Assembly: GCF_020283565.1 (NCBI RefSeq)
Contig: NC_060063.1
Coordinates: 24,730,777-24,794,776 of the forward strand
Direction: 5' to 3'
From: Trifolium pratense
Lineage: Eukaryota > Streptophyta > Magnoliopsida > Fabales > Fabaceae
Length of the DNA: 64,000 nucleotides
The position numbers and the translations under genes are program-made. This document shows positions 34,174-46,085 of the stretch, one piece after another; the stretch's first letter is position 1, and the number at the start of each line of letters is the position of its first letter. The notes under the pieces were generated by a model, which was not told where the DNA came from, searched no databases, and saw only the letters and a list, made by a program, of their open reading frames with translations.

Positions 34174-36298
34174 TGTAACACCCAAACCCCTTAAAGGCGA
34201 ATTTATTGAATATAAATAAATAAAACACTTAAGACAATCTAGGCGTCACATGGTAATAATACAAAATCACGGCATAATTAAAATCATGCTAGCACAGTGG
34301 AGATTTAAGCAAAAACTAACACAATGTATATCATACAATAGTCATAATTGTTCACACAATATCCTTAGACTCTAGGCCATATCAACAAAGGATATTATGT
34401 TTACAACAAAAGATAGGATTAGCAAAGTTAAATATGCCATCACGGGCTTAATACAATCCAATCGAATAACCTGACCCGGTAAATACCTAATCAGAGCAAT
34501 TCTATACAACCCATCAAAAGATATACAAAATATATCTAAGGAGTAGTCTAAGCTAAACTCCTCACCAAAAAGCGCACTACCACGAGCACGAACAAACCTC
34601 TAACTCTGATCGGGATCCTCAACCTGAGAATCTGAACCCCCAACGGTCCAGCACATAACACAAAGCATGAGAGTTAGATCACATAATCAAAATATAAGTG
34701 TAAGTAAATTGATAGTTAAACACTTCTTCAATAATCATGCATATATCATACATTCATCCATATTCATCAACAATCTACCGCTCAATTATAAGTACATAAA
34801 TACAGATAATCGAACACTCACACAATCAATTATCACAATTATCACAATTATCACAATTAGCCAAGTATGTGTCACATATCACTTATCACATAAATGTACA
34901 CATAACCTAATGCATTCTAATGCGTCAACTTCATGCAATGTCACCCTAGACATATCTAAGGCATGTGGTACCGTTTCGTCTTTATTAGAGTATCTCACCT
35001 CTACTATCCGTCTTTATCGGATAAATATAATCCGATATCCGTCTTTATCGGAATATCCAATATACAACAACAAAATTCATGAATGCATGGATATGTTTTT
35101 CATGAATTCACCAACAATTATTTAGCATAAAGCTCGTCATTTACTATGTGGAACACTATCCAACATACGTCATTATTAAGATTAACAAAACCTTAATATT
35201 CGTCATTTACAACTTCACACACGATTAACAATCATATAACGATTAGCAATGAGCATTATAAGCATCAACAAGTGCATAAGAACACAGTTAATCCATGTTA
35301 TAAACAATCAATAGCATTTAAAACCATTAAACAACAGTTCAGGTAATACCCCTGCTAACACAGAGTACTCATACTATACCAGAGAACCCCTACTACAAAT
35401 AACAGGTAATACCCCTACTAATACATAAAACCCCTACTATCATGCAAGAACCCCTGCTAGCACATAGAACCCCTACTATCATGCAAGAACTCCTGCTAGC
35501 ACGTAGAACCCCTACTATCATGCAAGAACCCCTACTATCATGCAGATGACTCCTGCTAACACAGAGGAAAGAAATCTACTCAAAAATCCAAGTTTGATGT
35601 TCTAAAGTCCAAATAAGTTTGTTTTCAAGTGTAACAAACATGTGTAAACACAAAAGGACGGTTCATTTCATAGATCTACATCATAAACATCGAAAAAGTA
35701 AGAATTGAACACTTTTACTCAAAACACTCAAGAACACAAAGTTCTTGAGTTTAATCTGTTATAAAACTCGTTTTTAACCATTATTTTCGCTCATTAATCA
35801 TGTTAAAAGCATGTTAAACATATTATGAACCATAGAATCGATTTCCATTAAGAAAATCCATTCAAACTAAAACGAAAATGGGGTGGAGGAAGTTCGGGTG
35901 AGGAGAAATCGACATTCTCCCCTTCCTCGAGTCACCCACGATTATGAAACCTACTCTCATACCTGGATTCGAAGAAAACACGACGAAAATCTCGAATCTC
36001 TAGCTTTCTTTATGCCCTAGTTCCTCTTGTGCTCTCCCTTCTCTCTAAACTCTCAAGAACAAAAGAAAAATGAGTGTTTTCTCTCTCTACCCATGACTAT
36101 ATGGGCGCCCCCACTAGTCCATAAGGCCCATTGGGCCTCAAGCCCAATTGGCTTGGCCCAATCACACGTTAACTCACTCTACTCGCTTAATAACTAAAGT
36201 ACTCGATAAATAACTCAAGTTATTAACTTAATTAAAATTCTACGTCAATAAAACATTTTAACACATAAAAACGAATAAATGAAAATTGGGTCGTTACA
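34174..36298 (-). repeat. 3' LTR of the gypsy element
   Basis: 2125 bp. It carries an internal minisatellite at about 35340-35575 and the end of the open reading frame of pol (stop at 36232). Confidence 0.93.
35340..35575. repeat. Minisatellite of AACCCCTACTATCATGCAAG-like units in the gypsy LTR
   Basis: Variants of a roughly 20-40-base unit alternate (CCCCTACTATCATGCAAG and CCCCTGCTAGCACATAG). The 5' LTR has the matching array at about 50140-50345, with one 20-bp unit fewer. Confidence 0.85.
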
Positions 36299-37910
36299 AC
36301 TCTACCCTCCTTAAAGAATTTTCGCCCTCGAAAATTACCTGGAAATAACTCTGGATACGAACTCATCATCTTGCTCTCCAATTCCCAAGTCGCATTCTCG
36401 CCAGTGGGTCCTCCCCATACCACCTTTACCGAGGCGATATCTTTGTTTCTCAACCTCTTCACTTCTCTACCTTCAATCCTCAAAGGCACAGTCTCGACCG
36501 TTAAGTCATCCCTCACTTGAACATCATCTGACTCAATCACATGTGACGGGTCTCTAACATACTTCCTCAATTGCGACACGTGAAACACATCGTGCAAATT
36601 CGCCAATGATGGCGGTAAAGCAATCCTATACGCCACCTTCCCCACTCTTTTCAAAATCTGATAAGGACCAATAAACTTTGACGTCAACTTCCTCGACTTC
36701 AAAGCACGTCCAATTCCGGTAGTCGATGTAACTCTTAAGAAAACATGATCACCTTCTTGAAATTCAATGTCTTTCCTCCTCTTGTCATGATAACTCTTTT
36801 GACGACTCTGAGACGCTTTCATCTTCTCTCGAATCATTCTAATCTTTTCCGTAGTCTCTTGCACAATCTCTGGACCAAGAATCACACTCTCTCCGGATTC
36901 AAACCAACAAAGCGGTGTTCTACACCTCCTCCCATACAAAGCCTCAAAAGGTGCCATTCCAATACTCGAATGAAAACTATTGTTGTACGTGAACTCGATC
37001 AACGGCAAACACGAATCCCAACTTACTCCTTGCTCCAAAACACAAGCCCTCAACAAATCTTCCAAAGATTGTATTGTCCTTTCCGATTGGCCATCCGTTT
37101 GAGGATGATAAGCCGAACTCAACCTCAACTTAGTCCCTAAAGCCTCTTGTAAACTTTCCCAAAATCTCGAAGTAAACCTCGGATCTCGATCCGAAACAAT
37201 ACTCGACGAAATACCATGCAACTTCACAATTTGCTCCACATAGATCTCGGCCAACTTAGGCACCAAGGTACCTTTCTTAATAGCAATAAAATGAGCACAC
37301 TTCATCAAACGATCCACTACCACCCAAATCACTTCATAACCTTTAGTAGTCTTGGGTAAACCTCCCACAAAATCCATTGCAATACTATCCCATTTCCATT
37401 CCGGTATAAACAAAGGTTGCAACAAACCAGACGGTTTCTGATGTTCAATCTTCGACTTCTGACAAACTAGACAAGCGTAAACAAACTCAGAAATTTGCCT
37501 CTTCATTCCTGGCCACCAAAATAACTTCTTCAAATCTTGATACATCTTGGTTACTCCAGGGTGAATACTCATTCCACTCCTATGACCTTCTTCCAAAATC
37601 ATCTTCTTTATCTCGGGCACATCGGGCACGCACACTCTTCCATGAAATCTCACAACTCCATTCTCGTCAACTTTGAAATTAGCTTCTTTTCCTTCCTCAA
37701 CTACTAGTGCCAACTTCTCCATTAACTCCTTATCCGTCTTTTGACATTCTTTGATATTCTCTAGAAAAGGATTCGTTAACTTCAACATTCCCAATTTCAC
37801 ACTCTTAGGAGTCAATTCACACACTAGACTCAAGTCTCGGAACTCTTCAACCAACTCCAACTCTTTCACCATAAGTGATGACATGTGCAACGATTTCCTA
37901 CTCAACGCAT
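36299..37910 (-). CDS. Gypsy integrase and chromodomain-like C-terminus (second part)
   Basis: This continues the polyprotein on the far side of the nested element. Integrase has the His-His-Cys-Cys zinc domain (ending CLVCQKSK) and catalytic regions MDFVGGLP, SDRDPRF and QTDGQSERT. The LHDVFHVSQLRKY segment and a chromodomain-like tail (WELESKMMSSYPELF) follow. Translation would run about 67 bases into the 3' LTR before a stop at 36232. No damage apart from the insertion is seen. Confidence 0.92.
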
Positions 37911-37915
37911 CGGCC

Positions 37916-39455
37916 TGAAGGAAAATTGATACGATAAAAGCAGCGGAATTTTAAAATTTTCCTTTTGTGATCCTTACGAATGGTCATGAATTGTGTTTAG
38001 AGTTTTACCTTTTGGTTCGAAAACTCCCTTTAAATCACGAACGGCTATCGAACACTTCGAATCACGTACAAGGTCACGAACAAGAACCTCGAACCGTCAC
38101 GAACAAGGTCACCACCAAGTCACCAACGAATTTGATCACAAGCGTTAAAGGTATAACGCCTCTAGCCAGTCCACACGAACAACAACCTTCAATGGAGTGC
38201 TAGCTCCAATGGTTTGAAGGGTTAGGAGAAAGGAGGCACAAAATAAGGATTAGGGTTTTTCACAAAAACTCTAGAAAGGTGATTAGGGTTTCTCAAGAGA
38301 GGAGAGAACAAAGGCTCATGAGAATGAGTAACAAAAGTGTGTAACTATTTCTCCTTACCACAAGGGTTCTATTTATAGAACCACTTGCCATGGCAAAATT
38401 ACACTAAAGCCCTTTTAACTAAATGGGCTATAGTGGGCGCCGTTCTCATGTAAATATGTCTAGTACATATTTGCACCCCCTTCTTGCTACATCATACCAT
38501 ATGATGTAATGCTCATTTTAATTACCATAATACCCTTATCATATTTTCTTATTTCTCCAAGGTGCACCGTACCTTACGGTGTTCCAATCTCACTAGATTG
38601 TTCTTATGTGTGTGACCCTGTAGGTTTCCGTAACATTGACAATTATAATAAATCACTATTTATTACAATAAACAGTGAGCGGTATCTAGCAACACATCAC
38701 TGCTACTCAAGTTACGAGAAATTAACATGTGATCTAAACATAACCTCTTGTGATAATATCAGTGTGTATAATTACCCCTTTGCCCTTTATGTCTATATTG
38801 AACACAGAACATACTTGGTGTCATCTTTGTCCAGTTCAATATTGGGCCCATGACATTTATCCTGTTATGCAGGATTGGCAAATTCCATCTAGGTCACTAC
38901 TGTCCCTCAGCATGCTTTGTGAAGTACCCATCAACTGCCTTTATGGTTATCCTGTTACAGACAACGTTAGATCAGCAACAAAGTACTTGACTCCACATCT
39001 AGGGTACAAAGTGGTTTCAGGTCTAAGGGCGGTTTACACCATTATCACCATGAGAGTAACTTATGACACTTTGCATAACTTTGCATGTAGTACTCTCATA
39101 GCGGGTCAATCCAGTATAAATATTACTCCTAATATTTATACCTACGTCAAGACTTGATAACTCCTTATCCCATGATCCATGAGATGTGATCATCAGTCTA
39201 TCTTCATAATAGTATTTATGCTTTAAGGTTATCCCCTTTACCTTAAAGCTCGACTACGGATACTTTAAGAATAGTGTCCTTATGTTTAATATTATCTCAT
39301 GATTAAGTCACACTTAATTATTAAACGGACTTTCTATTCTAGGGACTTCATTATTTTGCAACCTTACAAATATAATAAAGAAATGCCATATTTATATTCA
39401 AACTCCTAAAGCAAATACTATGAAAATAGATTGGCTCTTAGGGCTTACTCCAACA
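37916..39455 (-). repeat. 3' LTR of the LARD-like element
   Basis: 1540 bp, TGTTGGAG...CCTTCA on the minus strand, with a TATA-like TTCTATTTATAG near 38367. Open frames of 114 and 135 residues within it are repeated in the other LTR and show no protein similarity I know. Confidence 0.93.
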
Positions 39456-42400
39456 ATCTCCCACTAGCACTAAAGCCAATCTAGGTTTCTCTTAATACCT
39501 ATAGACTTAGTATGCCCATCACGCTTCAACTGCGCAAGAGGCTTTGTTAGTGGATAAGGAACTATTTCCTATGTTGGTATCTTACGTATCTTCCAACGTT
39601 CTATTTCGATCTCTATCGAAATATATAAGTGTCTAAGTATATTCATGAATCGTCGGTGAGATCTATTTTCAAGTGTTCTTGCAAGATTAAACTATTACCA
39701 TCACTAATGTGATTAATGTGACTTGTAACACTGGAAACATATCTTTAGCTCAATCATGAGCCAAACGATCCAATCTTAAATACTCAACTTATTTAACTGA
39801 AACAAACATATTACGAAGCTTATCTTATAGCTTTCAATGCTTGTATTCAGCCATGATATACAATACATTGGTATGGAACCTTCCTTCATTATAACTTCCT
39901 TATAATGATCCTTCCCATACCCATCTATTTCAAGAAATAGGCCTTAGTTCCTTTAAGGTCCTTAGGGATATTCTTGAAGGTAAGTTAGTGTCAAACACTA
40001 ATTTCAATTTTGGTACATAGGTTATTCCTAACTCTTTAGGAATTCTTGCCTAAGTGTTTCATCAAGAGTTATTTTCCTAGTCATGTCTCACATGTATAAG
40101 AAAAATGTCTTGATGATTAATATGATATCAGATATTATCACTCCCACTAAAACTTTGTATGCACAAGATTTATATTTGTCCTTCATTTGTTTTCCACAAA
40201 ACTTTCAAAAGGAACAAATATTCAAATTTATTCGATCTAATCAAAGTTAGATAGGTTTGTCCTTGTTAATTTGTTTTCATAAAACTTCATAAAAGGAACA
40301 AACAATAATTTAATTTTCTGAGAACTCTATCTAATCAAAATTAGATAGCTACAAGTTATATACCTTTCTAGCATCATTTGGATCAACAAAACCCTTACGT
40401 ATATGTCCAACGCATATATATGAGGTCATTCCAATTAAGGAATGCAACTTTGTTATCCATCTACCAAAACATGTAGTACAACATTTAGCAGAAGCAATCA
40501 AATATTATAAGGTATTCTTAATACCATCCATATCAGTGTTCAAAAAGAATACTCACTTTCATCGTATGAGTCTTACTCATCTTGAAGACATAACCATTAT
40601 CTACATAAGGTTAGTGTATATGGATTCTGTATGAGATTTCATGGCATTTAGCCACTTCTCATAATCTAGATCGTCTTACGACCTTTTAGAAAGTCAAAGA
40701 CTCATCTTCCATGAGAATCATATCACATTGCTGAGTCATGATAAAACCATACCTTGTAGCCATATGTGATATGTTAGACTTATCTTGGATTTGTGCAACT
40801 TTAAAACAATGGTTCTTCAACAACCTTGAGGAACCGGTTTGCATTCCCTTTTAAATAAATATGTTTTGTGGTACTTGAATTTATTCAAGTTCTATATCAC
40901 TCCCACTGTCTCTTTTAGAGACACACTCCCACTAGAGGAATGTTTCAAACCTAGCAACAAAACAACCTTTTGTCCTTAAGAGTGATATAGGACCAATATC
41001 CCTTTCTTTAGGATATTTCCACTTATTCATTCATTCATTTGGAATTAGATTTATCTAATAAATTTTAATCCAAAATTCTCATAAAGACAAACTTGGTACT
41101 CTTACCTCCATATCGCATATGGTGTCTTTATGATCATTTTAAAAGGGAACTAATTGTGGGTGAAGATTAATTATAAGTAAAGAGATTTATAGAAAGAGTC
41201 AATATATAATTAAACTATCCTTAAATCATGTCAAACATGATGTGATAAAATAGTTATTATAGTCTTTTAATTAAGTATTTACTGATATGACTCATTCATA
41301 TAACTTAAATACTTTTGTCGAGTTCTATTTTCTTCATTGTTGAATTTCTTTGACAAATTCAAAGATTTCTAATTGGTGTCATACACCTACCAACATCTAA
41401 TGATTTTAATCATCAATGTTAATGAAGTAAAATAAACTCAATATACAAAATATGTTTAGTGGTCGACATACATCTTATGTATATTGTTCAAATAGGTCAT
41501 GCGTTATTTTATTGACACATCGAATATTTGTACTAAACAACAATGCTCTTGATATATTTAAGGTCCAAATCATATTTGGCTCTTATCACGATTGTTATAG
41601 ATAACCCTATCAAGACCATGGAACCCTAGTCCATTACTTGACTTGGAGTAATAGTATAGAAAACTTTGCTTAAATGATAGGACCATTACTTGTCTTATCA
41701 TTTAAGGCTACAATTCATATATTGTCAATACAAGATATACAATTGCTACTTCTATTACTAGATGGAATTCAATAACAATTATTGTGTTCCATTTCAAACT
41801 CGATTTTAAGTCATTGCATAAGCTCTCATTATCAATGAAACAATTTTCATTCTAGATATGGGTTGACTTAAAATTATAGCCAATGTTCTAATTCTTTAAG
41901 CATCTCTATTTTCGAAAAATTGAGATTCAACATCTTGTATCATATACTTTTGATGTAGAAATAGAAATTTTGACTTTCTATAACAATATGTGCATTATTG
42001 AAGTCTCACTTCATACTTTTGGTTTGACTCTTCCAAGAACTATTTACGTCATTTTTATTTAATGGTCTAACCATAGCCGTTCTACTTTAACAACCATTTT
42101 GTACTATTCAAATAAGAGGAATATAAATCTTATTTATATTATATCTCAAATCTTTGATAGTGCAAATTAATTCTCATTCAACTCAACAAATTCCGGTAGA
42201 TATTCAAAACAATTTTGTCTATATCTATTCCATTATAATTTGTTAGATTGATCCTATGACCAACTTTTGATCCATTGAGAAATTTATCATACTCTAAAGT
42301 TCTTTCAAAAGGATCTTACTTGAGATTAAATGATCACATCATTTATTATATATTCTATATCTAGACGTCAACTTGATGCTTCTAACAAGTATCCCTTTTC

Positions 42401-43624
42401 AATCTAGTTATGGTAGGTTGTTCACAGTTTATAGTTCAAGACTTATAGTTTTCTCGCATTTGAGAACAATTCTCAATTTGTACCAATACAGAAACTCCTT
42501 TCTGAAAATCTTGTCCTTCATAAGGACAACTTAATATGTATTGTATTTCGAAATTCTAATTACAAAGATATGTAAGATATTATGACTAAATCATATTTAA
42601 TTTGGTCTTTAATTAAATACGCTCTCTCACTATTTTACTCAAAACAAATGACCCTCGACATTTGATTCGGAAAATCCCGTTGGAAGATTTTCTAGTGAGA
42701 ATGAGATCCATATTTCACTTCGTTTTAAGTCAGCGTTGGGCTGATTACACAAAACTTAGTTATTTAGGTAGGAAACTCCTTTCCAATTGTATCTCATACA
42801 ACTCTCATATCCTTTCTATTGGGTGAATAACACTTATTCTAATCCATCACATGGAATGACCCAATACTTGCTTCTAAAGTCATATAATCTTATTATATTT
42901 TCTTTAGTTAAGTTAGACCCATTAAATAGCGATCGGATAAATAAATTACCTCACCGCAACTTATCAATATTGACAATGCACTTCGCGTTGGCAAAACCTA
43001 CATTGATCGATATTGATCTTGAAGGGCGCTATTCGTTGGAAAGCAATAAAACTTAATATTAATTCCTTTGAGGGCTTTTATAATTAATTTGATCTCACCT
43101 TACCACGGCTTACATACAATGACGTCACTCCATTCATAACATGCATCAACATACATAATATAATAAAATGAAACAGTTATGGCCCATAGCGCATTTGTTC
43201 TCCCAAGCCAATGAGAGAACCTAATCTAACCTAAAACGATCTATACTTCTCCAAGCATGATCTCCAAGGTTGACCTCCATTGTTCTTCTTCTTCATAATA
43301 TTACATAATAATATAAAAGAATACTCGTTTTACATACGAGGGAGTGGATGAGAAGAGAATATAGAGAATAGAGATAAGGCACGACACGCAGGCCGTATTT
43401 AAAAACCAAATGCAATAAAATAAATAAACTAAGGCCATAACCGATCATCAAATATAATAATAACAAACAAACTTTATTATTATTAAAGTCTCATAATTAA
43501 TTAAATCTGGCGATTGATCAAATCAGGTAAGTTTGATTCAAATATTTAATTCACAATTAAATATTTCGAATCAAAATTTGCTAAAATAAATAACATTATT
43601 TTAAAGTAGAATTAAATCTTTTGA

Positions 43625-43890
43625 CAATTCTCCAAATATGGAAAATTATTTAATCAAAACCTTTTTTGAATAAAATATTTCCAAAATTGGTAATATTATC
43701 TTTTAAAACAATTTTAAAAGATATTTCTAGAGATTTGAAACGATTTCATAATTAAATATATTTGTCAAATATGGAAAATTATTTAATCAAAACCCTTTTG
43801 AATAAAATATTTCCAAAATTGATGATATTATCTTTTAAAACAATTTTAAAAGATATTTCTAGAATTTTGAAACGATTTCAAAATTAAATA
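43625..43890. repeat. Tandem duplication of about 125 bp in the LARD interior
   Basis: Both units contain AAATATGGAAAATTATTTAA and AAAACAATTTTAAAAGATAT, with small differences. Confidence 0.85.
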
Positions 43891-44029
43891 TATTTATCAT
43901 CTACTTTTCGCATCAACACTTGATACGTTTTGCAAATCCTAATTTTAATGACACAACATTTGTGCAACCCTTTCATGCCGTCAAAATTCCTTATGACCAA
44001 ATTCAATCCAATTGATCAACATGTCATTG

Positions 44030-44420
44030 TTTCACCATACAAATGTCGGATTCCGAAACAAATGAACACGGCTCGCTTTAATTGAATAACTTTCATAATA
44101 ATTTTAACGAAATTACTAACGGTATATCACATACACCATTTTGCATTACGGTTACTTATATCATATATAAGTTTATGGCCGTTCTTGATTGTGTAACCTT
44201 AGGACAATTAACATATCGCATGCTTCACCATACAAGTGTCGGATTCCGAAGCCGTTTCAATGTTAATTACCCAATTCATACACAAAACTTACATCACATG
44301 TAAGTATTGACCGTTCTTGTTCGTGTAACCTTAGGACAATCAACATATCGCATGCTCCACCATACAAGTGTCGGATTCCGGAGCCGTTTCAATGTTAATC
44401 ATCCAATTTATACACAAACA
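44030..44420. repeat. Repeats near the primer-binding site of the LARD-like element
   Basis: CACCATACAAGTGTCGGATTCCG-like words occur near 44033, 44226 and 44359. The last two belong to longer units that also share CCGTTTCAATGTTAAT and CCTTAGGACAAT. They lie just inside the 5' LTR. Confidence 0.8.
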
Positions 44421-44525
44421 ACCGTCAAATTTTAATTACTCGATTTTAATCTTTTATTAACTGTTTTAATCATATTAAAACTGAATTCATGAATTTAAAC
44501 AAACATCAATTCATGGTTTCGTAAG

Positions 44526-44539
44526 TGGCTCTGATACCA
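44526..44539 (-). other. Primer-binding site of the LARD-like element
   Basis: TGGTATCAGAGCCA on the minus strand matches initiator Met tRNA over 14 bases, one base inside the 5' LTR. Confidence 0.9.
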
Positions 44540-44540
44540 C

Positions 44541-46080
44541 TGAAGGAAAATTGATACGATAAAAGCAGCGGAATTTTAAAATTTTCCTTTTGTGATCCTT
44601 ACGAATGGTCATGAATTGTGTTTAGAGTTTTACCTTTTGGTTCGAAAACTCCCTTTAAATCACGAACGGCTATCGAACACTTCGAATCACGTACAAGGTC
44701 ACGAACAAGAACCTCGAACCGTCACGAACAAGGTCACCACCAAGTCACCAACGAATTTGATCACAAGCGTTAAAGGTATAACGCCTCTAGCCAGTCCACA
44801 CGAACAACAACCTTCAATGGAGTGCTAGCTCCAATGGTTTGAAGGGTTAGGAGAAAGGAGGCACAAAATAAGGATTAGGGTTTTTCACAAAAACTCTAGA
44901 AAGGTGATTAGGGTTTCTCAAGAGAGGAGAGAACAAAGGCTCATGAGAATGAGTAACAAAAGTGTGTAACTATTTCTCCTTACCACAAGGGTTCTATTTA
45001 TAGAACCACTTGCCATGGCAAAATTACACTAAAGCCCTTTTAACTAAATGGGCTATAGTGGGCGCCGTTCTCATGTAAATATGTCTAGTACATATTTGCA
45101 CCCCCTTCTTGCTACATCATACCATATGATGTAATGCTCATTTTAATTACCATAATACCCTTATCATATTTTCTTATTTCTCCAAGGTGCACCGTACCTT
45201 ACGGTGTTCCAATCTCACTAGATTGTTCTTATGTGTGTGACCCTGTAGGTTTCCGTAACATTGACAATTATAATAAATCACTATTTATTACAATAAACAG
45301 TGAGCGGTATCTAGCAACACATCACTGCTACTCAAGTTACGAGAAATTAACATGTGATCTAAACATAACCTCTTGTGATAATATCAGTGTGTATAATTAC
45401 CCCTTTGCCCTTTATGTCTATATTGAACACAGAACATACTTGGTGTCATCTTTGTCCAGTTCAATATTGGGCCCATGACATTTATCCTGTTATGCAGGAT
45501 TGGCAAATTCCATCTAGGTCACTACTGTCCCTCAGCATGCTTTGTGAAGTACCCATCAACTGCCTTTATGGTTATCCTGTTACGGACAACGTTAGATCAG
45601 CAACAAAGTACTTGACTCCACATCTAGGGTACAAAGTGGTTTCAGGTCTAAGGGCGGTTTACACCATTATCACCATGAGAGTAACTTATGACACTTTGCA
45701 TAACTTTGCATGTAGTACTCTCATAGCGGGTCAATCCAGTATAAATATTACTCCTAATATTTATACCTACGTCAAGACTTGATAACTCCTTATCCCATGA
45801 TCCATGAGATGTGATCATCAGTCTATCTTCATAATAGTCTTTATGCTTTAAGGTTATCCCCTTTACCTTAAAGCTCGACTACGGATACTTTAAGAATAGT
45901 GTCCTTATGTTTAATATTATCTCATGATTAAGTCACACTTAATTATTAAACGGACTTTCTATTCTAGGGACTTCATTATTTTGCAACCTTACAAATATAA
46001 TAAAGAAATGCCATATTTATATTCAAACTCCTAAAGCAAATACTATGAAAATAGATTGGCTCTTAGGGCTTACTCCAACA
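44541..46080 (-). repeat. 5' LTR of the LARD-like element
   Basis: 1540 bp. I noticed only about two substitutions against the other copy (near 45584 and 45839), so the insertion is recent. Confidence 0.93.
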
Positions 46081-46085
46081 CGGCC

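Larger units (their letters stand above)
39456..44540. other. Interior of the LARD-like element, no coding region
   Basis: Over 5 kb of AT-rich sequence with stops in all frames. The part beside the 3' LTR resembles the non-coding end of some copia elements (TTAGTGCTAGTGGGAGAT on the minus strand). Tandem repeats lie at 43625-43890 and 44120-44420. Confidence 0.75.
37916..46080 (-). mobile_element. Large coding-free LTR retrotransposon (LARD-like), nested in the gypsy pol
   Basis: Both LTRs are 1540 bp (37916-39455 and 44541-46080) and nearly identical. CGGCC is duplicated at 37911-37915 and 46081-46085. The primer-binding site is at 44526-44539 and the purine tract AGTGGGAGAT abuts the 3' LTR. 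The 5.1-kb interior has no open frame that looks like a retroelement protein. Copia-like wording around the purine tract suggests descent from a copia element. It must use proteins of another element to move. Confidence 0.93.

Noticed and set aside
34667..35125. 152-residue open frame (copy at 49466-49903)
   Set aside because: LTR sequence of the gypsy element; composition reflects tandem ATCACAATT repeats.
38509..39157. Open frames of 114 and 135 residues, repeated at 45134-45782
   Set aside because: Both sit in LTRs and are equal because the LTRs are equal; no known protein similarity and against the element orientation.
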